A DNA stretch of 12,237 nucleotides from Capsulimonas sp. (GTDB lineage Bacteria > Armatimonadota > Armatimonadia > Armatimonadales > Capsulimonadaceae), in the NCBI GenBank assembly GCA_025963815.1, contig JAOQAA010000256.1:1-12237 (forward strand), in the 5' to 3' direction. The stretch's first letter is position 1, and every line of letters starts with the position of its first letter. The translations under genes and the position numbers were made by a program. Positions 1 through 4,687 of this stretch are shown here, piece after piece. The notes below the pieces were generated by a model. The model was not told the DNA's origin. It did no database searches and saw only the letters and a list, made by a program, of their open reading frames with translations.

Positions 1-81
1 GAGTGCATGCGCGGCATGAAGATGTACATGCGCGCAGCGGCGGAAACCGAATGGCCGTTGAATGAAGAGTTCGCGGACTGA
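1..81 (+). CDS. C-terminal end of a truncated gene, unknown product
   Basis: The window opens inside a reading frame that runs 26 codons to a TGA at 79-81. The visible C-terminus ends in TEWPLNEEFAD. Third codon positions are strongly G/C, as in the clear genes further along, which supports real coding. Nothing in this short tail identifies a family. The same frame stays open after the stop as far as 189, so a read-through or split gene cannot be excluded. The 5' part lies outside the window. Confidence 0.45.
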   Translation, partial: ECMRGMKMYMRAAAETEWPLNEEFAD

Positions 82-96
82 TGCTCCTTGGGACTG

Positions 97-189
97 GTGT
101 GGCGCTTGGTGGTGAGCATCGGCGAGCTAAGCACGGCGGCAGACGAGCTGCGGATGCTGACGGGGATCAAGAGGCGGTTGGAGAAGTGA
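97..189 (+). CDS. Possible small hypothetical protein (30 residues)
   Basis: A short frame from GTG at 97 (alternatives GTG at 109 and 112) ends at TGA 187-189. It encodes a helical, charged C-terminus (ADELRMLTGIKRRLEK). Third codon positions are strongly G/C, better than in the competing frame 81-236, and this is the main support. No good ribosome binding site precedes any of the starts. It lies in the same frame as the gene ending at 81, so it may instead be the remnant of a longer gene cut by the TGA at 79-81. No family is recognised. Confidence 0.3.
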   Translation: MWRLVVSIGELSTAADELRMLTGIKRRLEK

Positions 190-198
190 TGGACAACC

Positions 199-435
199 AT
201 GAAGCAGAATGCACAATATTATGCGGACAAGGCTGAGGACTGTTTAGTCCAGGCAAGAGCCTTACCAAAGCCTGAGGCAATACCAGGTGCGACCGCAAGC
301 TACCATACACTGCCTTGGCTGAAATGGGATCTGGAAGTACAAGATGTGAGGAGCAAAAGGAGTGCGTTACTCGCCGAGGCCCAGGTGTATGCGACGCTGG
401 CGGTGGCGGGCTCACAGGGCCGGGGCCGTACGTGA
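199..435 (+). CDS. Small hypothetical protein (78 residues), AQVYATLAVA motif
   Basis: ATG at 199 to TGA at 433-435. The protein begins with a helical segment (MKQNAQYYADKAEDCL), has a Pro/Ala-rich middle (about residues 22-35), and ends in an Ala-rich helix, LLAEAQVYATLAVA (about 57-70). A closing 'AEAQVxATLAxA' helix recurs in short uncharacterised proteins of Actinobacteria and their phages; I recall this as a pattern, not a named family. The upstream GGAG (about 180-183) is too far from the ATG to be convincing, so the start is tentative. No function is assigned. It is followed by an 83-base gap before the AT-rich gene at 519. Confidence 0.5.
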   Translation: MKQNAQYYADKAEDCLVQARALPKPEAIPGATASYHTLPWLKWDLEVQDVRSKRSALLAEAQVYATLAVAGSQGRGRT

Positions 436-449
436 TGGGGATGCTGGGG

Positions 450-463
450 GGATCACCTCCTTA
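450..463 (+). other. 14-base match to the 3' end of 16S rRNA (anti-Shine-Dalgarno)
   Basis: The bases GGATCACCTCCTTA are identical to the extreme 3' end of many bacterial 16S rRNAs, including the CCTCC core that pairs with ribosome binding sites. The preceding bases (GATGCTGGGG) do not continue the rRNA match, so this is not a visible rRNA gene end. The G run at 446-450 could pair with CCTCC in a short hairpin. It sits in the gap between the small gene ending at 435 and the AT-rich gene starting at 519. Chance, a weak terminator hairpin or a recombination scar are all possible. Confidence 0.3.
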
Positions 464-518
464 ATGTGATGAGACTTGACATGCAATGATTATATTTGAG
501 ATCGAGCGGAATTAAGTT

Positions 519-1013
519 ATGAAAGAAGATAAACGCAAAATTAGAAATCAAATTATTGAGGCGTTTAAAGACACTCTTTACCCAGGAGATACGCACTTAG
601 TGCAACTTGATCATACGTACTATCCAGATTTCGATCGTGTATATAGGTTGATTCGCGGTAAGTCGTGGCCTGATTTACTGAAGGATCTTGATAGTTTGAA
701 GAAAGGTCCATCTCTAAATCAGTATAGCCATATTTTTTCATGCGCCACACCTCAAGCATGTCACTATTATTTACCGGCTCTCCTGATTACTACGATGGAT
801 CTCGGGCGATCAGGTAATGTTGGTGGTTACTTGCTCATGTTTCTAGACGACTTATCGTTAGATAGAGGGGCGCTGAGGTCCGATGACAAATTAATGCTTG
901 AGTTGATAAGTTCTGAACAGCGCCAATCAATAAGATCGTTTCTTGTTTATTTAATTGATAAATATCCCGGTGCGGCAGAGACAAATACTATAAATTATTG
1001 GATTGGGAATTAG
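519..1013 (+). CDS. DUF6714-like small protein, AT-rich gene
   Basis: ATG at 519 to TAG at 1011-1013, 164 residues. Residues 76-90 read ATPQACHYYLPALLI, which resembles the 'TPEAFRYYLPAYL' signature I associate with the uncharacterised DUF6714 family. A preceding segment (about 38-73: FDRVYRLIRGKSW then a Leu-rich stretch) and a final helical FLVYL block (about 141-145) fit the same pattern. The protein has no signal peptide and should be cytoplasmic. The gene is clearly more AT-rich and uses more A/T-ending codons than every other large gene here, which suggests recent transfer. The ribosome binding site is weak (CGGA at 507-510). DUF6714-type proteins are often small orphans resembling immunity proteins; that role is only a guess. 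The terminator at 1108-1148 lies about 100 bases downstream. Confidence 0.6.
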   Translation: MKEDKRKIRNQIIEAFKDTLYPGDTHLVQLDHTYYPDFDRVYRLIRGKSWPDLLKDLDSLKKGPSLNQYSHIFSCATPQACHYYLPALLITTMDLGRSGNVGGYLLMFLDDLSLDRGALRSDDKLMLELISSEQRQSIRSFLVYLIDKYPGAAETNTINYWIGN

Positions 1014-1087
1014 AGCAGGTCAGTCGAAACGAAAGCAGAGGCGAAGCAAGCGTCCTGAAATACTTTTGATCACCTACTTAGGCCACC

Positions 1088-1133
1088 TTGTAACGTTCGA
1101 ACGTTCTAAGCCGCGTTGTAACGCACGTGCGTT
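1088..1133. repeat. Two 14-bp perfect palindromes with a shared TTGTAACG start
   Basis: AACGTTCGAACGTT (1092-1105) and AACGCACGTGCGTT (1120-1133) are each perfectly palindromic. Both are preceded by TTGT, so they share the pattern TTGT-AACG-N6-CGTT with a 28-base repeat distance. The second forms the top of the terminator stem at 1108-1148. They could be paired operators, or the first could offer an alternative pairing partner for the terminator arm, since TGTAACG at 1089-1095 is the same sequence as the arm's own partner at 1117-1123. Confidence 0.7.
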
Positions 1134-1148
1134 GCAGCGGGGCTTTTT
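1108..1148 (+). terminator. Rho-independent terminator after the DUF6714-like gene
   Basis: TGTAACGCAC (1117-1126) pairs with GTGCGTTGCA (1127-1136) with one G-U pair. The stem is extended below by CCGC/GCGG and AAGCC/GGCTT with small bulges, and it runs into TTTTT at 1144-1148. This is a good intrinsic terminator shape on the plus strand. It separates the AT-rich gene from the promoter of the zinc-ribbon gene. Confidence 0.65.
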
Positions 1149-1170
1149 GGCATCGGGCGTTTGTGGCAAA

Positions 1171-1186
1171 TAGAAAAATATTTCTA
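1171..1186. promoter_or_regulatory. Perfect inverted repeat TAGAAA-AATA-TTTCTA, possible operator
   Basis: Two 6-base half sites are separated by AATA. The right half overlaps the first two bases of the proposed -35 element (1185-1190) of the promoter for the gene at 1243. That placement suits a repressor or activator site. Binding by any protein is inferred. Confidence 0.45.
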
Positions 1187-1213
1187 GGCAAGGCAGCGGA
1201 TTTGCTGTAGAAT
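1185..1213 (+). promoter_or_regulatory. Putative sigma-70-type promoter for the gene at 1243
   Basis: TAGGCA (1185-1190) and TAGAAT (1208-1213) are separated by exactly 17 bases. Transcription would start near 1220 and give a leader of about 23 bases before the ATG at 1243. The -35 matches the consensus at 4 of 6 positions and the -10 at 5 of 6. Confidence 0.45.
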
Positions 1214-1242
1214 AGCGAAGAAGCAGAGGGAATCGGGTAACC

Positions 1243-1563
1243 ATGGAGATGAGTAATTCGGGAACGGTCGTCGTACAAGTCGATTGTGAGGTGTGCGGCG
1301 GCGCTGGTGGACGCACGCTTCGTACGACAGGAGTCTTCATCGCCTGCGGGGCGTGCCGAGGAACCAAGTTTCGTCCTGAAGAGATCAACTTAGGGAAGTA
1401 TCTCGCTGACATGAATGCGAAAATTACCACCCTCACCGCAAAGGTCACATCTCTTGAGACAGATTTAGCTTCCACACGGCAAGAGCTTGCGGGTCTGGAC
1501 GCCACTCTTGTCAGAACATGGAGAGAAGTCGATCACTTGGAGGATGAAATGTCTACCACCTAA
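1243..1563 (+). CDS. Small zinc-ribbon plus coiled-coil protein
   Basis: ATG at 1243 to TAA at 1561-1563, 106 residues. The N-terminal half has two CxxCxG pairs, C15-C18 (CEVCGGAGG) and C35-C38 (CGACRGT), as in the zinc-binding repeats of DnaJ-type chaperones. Four cysteines are enough for one zinc site. Residues about 54-102 form a predicted coiled coil with hydrophobic residues at heptad spacing (I61, L64, V68, L71, L75, L82, L85, L89) and many charged positions. There is no J domain, signal peptide or membrane segment. The likely role is a zinc-stabilised oligomeric adaptor in the cytoplasm; the partner is unknown. A purine-rich AGAGGG (1225-1230) lies 12 bases before the ATG, a little far. 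The gene at 1602 follows after 38 bases and is probably cotranscribed. Confidence 0.65.
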   Translation: MEMSNSGTVVVQVDCEVCGGAGGRTLRTTGVFIACGACRGTKFRPEEINLGKYLADMNAKITTLTAKVTSLETDLASTRQELAGLDATLVRTWREVDHLEDEMSTT

Positions 1564-1601
1564 AGCTCAATTTGATCGATAGGTCGGAATGGAGAAACGG
1601 T

Positions 1602-1820
1602 ATGACCGAAGCAGAAACCACATTGGCGGACCTGGGCGGCTGGACGATGGCCTTTGAGAACGCGACGGCGGACGCCCGGATCAGCGAGGAAGCGGAGCGA
1701 GACGTAGCGCACGCCGTCAGGCTCGGCAGTGAGGCGTGGGCGGCGTACGTGTCGGCGACCTGCGGGGAGCCTGACCCAGATGTGCGGGACCGGACACCGG
1801 CGGTGTTCTTCGGGGCGTAG
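1602..1820 (+). CDS. Small acidic hypothetical protein (72 residues)
   Basis: ATG at 1602 to TAG at 1818-1820. The ATG is preceded by GGAG at 1591-1594 with 7 bases of spacing, so I prefer it over the in-frame TTG at 1572. The protein is acidic and Ala-rich (MTEAETTLADLGGW at the start, then EEAERDVAHAVRLGSEAWAA at about 38-57), ends in VFFGA, and has no membrane segment or known motif. Third codon positions are strongly G/C. It lies 38 bases after the zinc-ribbon gene and 31 bases before the possible small membrane protein, so the three may form one transcript. Function unknown. Confidence 0.5.
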   Translation: MTEAETTLADLGGWTMAFENATADARISEEAERDVAHAVRLGSEAWAAYVSATCGEPDPDVRDRTPAVFFGA

Positions 1821-1851
1821 GGGAGGCAATCCTGAACCGCCGAAGGAGTTG

Positions 1852-1968
1852 ATGGCGTTCATGGCGGCCCTGTGTGCGGTCGTTTCTATCCTCTTCTGCA
1901 CCAATCGCGATCTTGCGTTCATGAGCTTGATTTCCCTGCCATTTATGCTGGTATTCCTGTGGTTTTAG
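1852..1968 (+). CDS. Possible 38-residue membrane protein
   Basis: ATG at 1852 to TAG at 1966-1968. The product is almost entirely hydrophobic apart from a polar turn CTNRD (about residues 16-20). Residues 2-16 and 22-38 could each cross the membrane, giving a hairpin with the Asn-Arg-Asp turn between them. AAGGAG at 1843-1848 lies only 3 bases before this ATG. The ATG at 1861, 12 bases away, would give a shorter product starting MAALCAVV. A random frame of this hydrophobicity ending cleanly is uncommon, but length and spacing keep the call tentative. It could be a small regulatory membrane peptide, a holin-like or toxin-like peptide, or not translated. Confidence 0.4.
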   Translation: MAFMAALCAVVSILFCTNRDLAFMSLISLPFMLVFLWF

Positions 1969-2082
1969 CTGACGCACTCCGACCACAGGAAGTAACCTCC
2001 CTTCTATGCTTCCAATATCACACAATAGTCACCAAGGCAACGAAAATAGAGCATGAGAAACTGCTGAGTTGAAATCTACTCA
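1969..2082. other. Intergenic stretch, no gene seen
   Basis: This segment between the small membrane ORF and the lipoprotein promoter holds no convincing ORF, terminator or repeat. It becomes noticeably AT-richer toward 2040-2080, as expected ahead of a promoter. Confidence 0.5.
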
Positions 2083-2091
2083 TGTTATAAT
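2083..2091 (+). promoter_or_regulatory. Extended -10 promoter of the lipoprotein gene
   Basis: TGTTATAAT (2083-2091) is a perfect extended -10 element: TG, one base, then TATAAT. No good -35 lies 16-18 bases upstream, which extended -10 promoters tolerate. Transcription should start near 2098, leaving about 24 bases before the ATG at 2122. A short inverted repeat, CTCAT (2079-2083) and ATGAG (2090-2094), straddles the -10 and could be an operator. Confidence 0.55.
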
Positions 2092-2121
2092 GAGATACTT
2101 TCGATGTCGCATGGAGGCTTC

Positions 2122-3156
2122 ATGAAGATCCTAAACGTTGTGCCGCTTAATCTCTTGGCAAAACCTGCCGTCTGTCTCTTTGCAGTCGCTGCGACGATGA
2201 CGCTGTCGTCCTGCGGCGGGGGTGGGTTGTCCTCGGTAGCGACGGGGGCGACTACGGACGGCGCGGGCGGTGATATGGGAGCGATCGCTAGTGCGACCGG
2301 TGTGCCGGACCTCGGCGCTGGGGCAAGTCTGCATGGCAAGCAAGTTTTCCCGACGAACAATGCGTGGAACACGGCGATTGACACGGCGGCGGTCGATCCG
2401 AACTCGAATACGCTCATCGCTTCCATCGGCGCGGCGACGCGCATCCATCCAGACTTTGGCAGCGATCCTTCGTACGGCATCCCCTATGTCGTCGTCAGCG
2501 GGACCCAGGCGAAGGTTCCGGTATCCTTCTACTACCCTACAGAGAGCGATAAAGGCCCCTACCCGCTTCCCGCGAACGCGCCGATCGAGGGAGGCTCCGA
2601 CGGCCACGTTCTCGTCATCGACCGGGACAATTGGCGGCTCTACGAGATGTTCGACGCCAACCGCCCCGCCGGCGGCAAGGGCTGGACGGCGGGCGCGGGC
2701 GCGATCTGGGATCTGAAAACCAACGCCACCCGGCCGGCCGGATGGACCAGCGCCGACGCCGCCGGGCTTCCCATCTTCCCCGGCCTGGTCCGGCGGGATG
2801 AGGTGGCCGCCGGCGTCATCAAGCACGCCATTCGCTTCACCTGCGTCCATACGCGCCATGCTTACACCGCCCCGGCGAGCCATTTCGCCAGCAGCCTGAC
2901 CGGCGCGCAGTATCCCCCGATGGGCATGCGCGTCCGCCTAAAGGCCAGCGTCAATATCTCGGCGTACCCCGCCGGAGCCAAAGTCGTCCTGACGGCGATG
3001 AAGAAATACGGCATGATCCTCGCCGACAACGGCAGCAACTGGTACTTCCAGGGCATGACCGACACCCATTGGAACGACAACGACATGAACACCCTCAAGC
3101 AGCTCAAGGGAAGCGATTTCGAAGTCGTCAAGATGGGCGCGATCGTCACGAAGTAA
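2122..3156 (+). CDS. Secreted lipoprotein of a conserved family of unknown function
   Basis: 344 residues. The ATG at 2122 is chosen over the in-frame ATG at 2104 because GGAGG (2113-2117) precedes it, and the proposed transcription start near 2098 leaves almost no leader for 2104. Residues 1-31 form a lipoprotein signal with a hydrophobic core and lipobox LSSC, so Cys31 is the predicted lipidation site. A Gly/Ser/Ala-rich linker follows to about residue 72. The mature domain has conserved-looking blocks: NNAWNT (79-84), SDKGPYPLP (142-150), EGGSDGHVLVIDR (156-168), GLPIFPGLVRRDEV (215-228), HAIRFT (235-240), PPMGMRVRLKAS (265-276) and YGMILADNGSNWYFQG (297-312). I recall these blocks from uncharacterised exported proteins of soil bacteria; no enzyme activity is known to me. 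It is probably anchored on the outer face of a membrane. It converges with the gene at 3167-3727, with 10 bases between stops. Confidence 0.75.
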   Translation: MKILNVVPLNLLAKPAVCLFAVAATMTLSSCGGGGLSSVATGATTDGAGGDMGAIASATGVPDLGAGASLHGKQVFPTNNAWNTAIDTAAVDPNSNTLIASIGAATRIHPDFGSDPSYGIPYVVVSGTQAKVPVSFYYPTESDKGPYPLPANAPIEGGSDGHVLVIDRDNWRLYEMFDANRPAGGKGWTAGAGAIWDLKTNATRPAGWTSADAAGLPIFPGLVRRDEVAAGVIKHAIRFTCVHTRHAYTAPASHFASSLTGAQYPPMGMRVRLKASVNISAYPAGAKVVLTAMKKYGMILADNGSNWYFQGMTDTHWNDNDMNTLKQLKGSDFEVVKMGAIVTK

Positions 3157-3166
3157 AGGCTGCCGC

Positions 3167-3727
3167 CTAGCGCCGCCCATCATGGGCGGCGCTGACCCAC
3201 GGCGTGAAGTCCGCCATTTTCACATGCCCCACGGGATTCTGCCCCCGCCCAAGCAAATCCTTGGCAATGGCGACCGAGAAGCATTCGACCGAGGAGTGCT
3301 TGTTTCTGTAGAACGACAGCAGGGTTTCCGGCTCCACGACTTGAATCCCCACCGGAGTTTCCACGCTGACGACCGCCTCAATGAAGAGATCGAAGATCAC
3401 TTTGACGGGGCGTTCGCCCGCCACCACTTTGGTGTAGCGTACGAAGTTCTCGGTCACGCCGTCGAACCGTGTCCAGATCTTTTCGTAGCCTTCCGATTCC
3501 ATGCGGTCCATCATCTTCCACAAGATATTGGGATGGACGAACAGATCGGCGTCCTTGTGGTCGTGCGCGTGCTTGAGTTCGATGTGGGGCGGCGACATAA
3601 AATGCCACGCCCACCCACCGCTGACAACAACCAGATCGCGAAACTTTTCGATTTCGGTTTGCATTACCGCCAGGTCCATGGCGTTCCATGTCTCGCCGTA
3701 TCGCTTTGTGTTATGGGGCGCGCCCAT
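3167..3727 (-). CDS. Nucleotidyltransferase-fold protein
   Basis: 186 residues. The ATG at 3727 is preceded by GGAGG (minus strand, 3740-3736) at 8 bases. This start avoids overlapping the divergent gene at 3818, unlike the longer frame back to 3943. The sequence shows the polymerase-beta-type nucleotidyltransferase pattern: a GG turn (SGGWAWHF, G37-G38), a DxD pair in HKDADLFV (D59, D61), and a later strand acid in KVIFDLF (D113). An insert of about 20 residues rich in His (KHAHDHK) separates the GG from the DxD. The family resembles conserved 'VVSGGWAWHFMSP' proteins of actinobacteria and relatives, related at the fold level to AbiEii/MNT-type nucleotidyltransferases. The substrate (RNA, protein or small molecule) is unknown. 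It is divergent from a DUF5984-like gene with a gap of 90 bases, so it is not a classic toxin-antitoxin operon. Confidence 0.65.
   Translation of the reverse strand: MGAPHNTKRYGETWNAMDLAVMQTEIEKFRDLVVVSGGWAWHFMSPPHIELKHAHDHKDADLFVHPNILWKMMDRMESEGYEKIWTRFDGVTENFVRYTKVVAGERPVKVIFDLFIEAVVSVETPVGIQVVEPETLLSFYRNKHSSVECFSVAIAKDLLGRGQNPVGHVKMADFTPWVSAAHDGRR
3169..3193. terminator. Strong hairpin at the convergent gene ends
   Basis: AGCGCCGCCCAT (3169-3180) and ATGGGCGGCGCT (3182-3193) are perfect 12-base complements around a single C. The hairpin lies just after the lipoprotein stop at 3156 and overlaps the last codons and stop of the minus-strand gene. There is no T tract on the plus side and only a weak one on the minus side, so intrinsic termination is uncertain. 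It may act as a bidirectional block or RNA-stabilising stem. Confidence 0.5.
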
Positions 3728-3817
3728 GATTCCCGCCTCCGTATTAATATCGATCCAAGAGTACCTATCGCCATGGACGAGCTTCACGCTCAAACAACAT
3801 CGCAGGATTAGCAGAAT

Positions 3818-4630
3818 ATGCTCAGCTTCAACTTTCGCCTCCAAAATCCTGACGAGATTCGCCCTTGGGGAGACAACCCGCCAAACCTTCACTGGTTCGG
3901 CCTGACTTTCGGGTGGTTCTGGGTTGATATCGGCGTCCAGCAATTATTCCGCTACTCTTCCAAGATCCTCGACCACTGGGCGCAGGAGCCACAGTCCAAC
4001 ATCTCCCCACTGCCATTCGATGACTATCAGGTCACGCGATACTGGGAAGATTTATTGGAGATGGTTCCCTCAATACTCGATCCGCTCCCCAATGATTTAG
4101 CGGCCAGAGTGTCCGACATCGAATCATGGCGTCAGTGGCGAGAATATGTGGACGCATGGCGGGAGGCGTCAGACGACGACGCTTCTATGGACATCGGCGA
4201 TACCGCGATGCGCTGGTGGATCAGTCGAACCTGGGACAATGGACATCTTCGCGTTCCGCCAAAGATTTGGCTTTGGTCCGTCGACGACACGGTGCATATT
4301 CGCTGGGATTGCCGGGATATTCTGCGGGATGGCATTGAAGTTTGGGAAGCGCGGCATGGCGAAGTGGCGATGCCAAAGTCCGAGTTCATCAATGCCGTGA
4401 AGTCGTTCGATGAGCGCTTGATCGGTGAAATGGCGAAGCGCATCGAAGAAATCAAGAGCAGTTGGTCACGCCCCGAGGTGATCATTGCCGTTGAGAGCTT
4501 GGAGCGGGAACAGAACTACCGCGCAACGATCGGCGAAAACGCGCTGGGCCGCATCCATCGCGACTACGAATGGGACGAAGTGCGCGCGGCGATGGCGATG
4601 ATTGAAACGAACTTCGAGCAGGCAAAATGA
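3818..4630 (+). CDS. DUF5984-like protein
   Basis: ATG at 3818 to TGA at 4628-4630, 270 residues. The N-terminus has the features I associate with DUF5984: F-x-L-x-x-P-x-x-I-x-PWG (about 4-18), LHWFGLTFGWFWVDIG (24-39) and an LFRYSS block (43-48). A Trp/Arg-rich central segment (WRQWREYVDAW 104-114, MRWWISRTWD 131-140) is followed by PPKIWLWSVDD (147-157) and VHIRWDCRD (159-167). It is acidic overall, with no signal or membrane segment, so cytoplasmic. The biochemical role of the family is not known to me. An AGGA (3804-3807) lies 10 bases before the ATG. It is divergent from the nucleotidyltransferase-fold gene and ends at a clear bidirectional terminator, so it is probably monocistronic. 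Confidence 0.65.
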   Translation: MLSFNFRLQNPDEIRPWGDNPPNLHWFGLTFGWFWVDIGVQQLFRYSSKILDHWAQEPQSNISPLPFDDYQVTRYWEDLLEMVPSILDPLPNDLAARVSDIESWRQWREYVDAWREASDDDASMDIGDTAMRWWISRTWDNGHLRVPPKIWLWSVDDTVHIRWDCRDILRDGIEVWEARHGEVAMPKSEFINAVKSFDERLIGEMAKRIEEIKSSWSRPEVIIAVESLEREQNYRATIGENALGRIHRDYEWDEVRAAMAMIETNFEQAK

Positions 4631-4634
4631 CATG

Positions 4635-4668
4635 AAAACGCGCCTCCCCATTTGGGCAGGCGCGTTTT
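4635..4668. terminator. Bidirectional rho-independent terminator
   Basis: AAAACGCGCCT (4635-4645) pairs perfectly with AGGCGCGTTTT (4658-4668), and an inner CCC/GGG pair lies in the loop. T runs follow on the plus side (TTTTATTTG) and on the minus side (TTTTCATGTCATTTT). It lies between the convergent ends of the DUF5984-like gene (stop at 4630) and the receiver-ATPase gene (stop at 4688) and can end both transcripts. Confidence 0.85.
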
Positions 4669-4687
4669 ATTTGAGATCCAAGCCAAT

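Noticed and set aside
81..236. 51-codon frame starting at the TGATG overlap
   Set aside because: Third codon positions are not G/C-biased and the product is a low-quality Arg/Gly sequence. Frame 1 over the same bases looks more like coding.
476..496. TTGACA-TATATT promoter before the DUF6714-like gene
   Set aside because: The consensus-like -35 and -10 are only 9 bases apart, too close for a sigma-70 promoter.
1092..1106. LexA/SOS box in the first palindrome
   Set aside because: Gram-positive LexA sites need GAAC and GTTC half sites about four bases apart; here they abut.
1074..1505. Minus-strand frame of 143 codons opposite the zinc-ribbon gene
   Set aside because: It runs through the terminator and the promoter region, and its product lacks any domain. 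The plus strand has CxxCxG pairs and a coiled coil.
2069..2091. TTGAAA as the -35 of the lipoprotein promoter
   Set aside because: It lies only 11 bases from TATAAT. The extended -10 explanation is used instead.
2131..2883. Minus-strand frame of 250 codons opposite the lipoprotein
   Set aside because: The plus-strand gene has a promoter, ribosome binding site, lipobox and conserved blocks. The opposite product is Arg/Gly-rich shadow sequence.
3182..3811. Plus-strand frame of 209 codons
   Set aside because: It is antisense to the nucleotidyltransferase-fold gene, which has a good ribosome binding site and the GG/DxD motifs.
3728..3943. N-terminal extension of the nucleotidyltransferase-fold gene
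   Set aside because: It would overlap the divergent gene by more than 100 bases, while ATG 3727 has GGAGG at ideal spacing.
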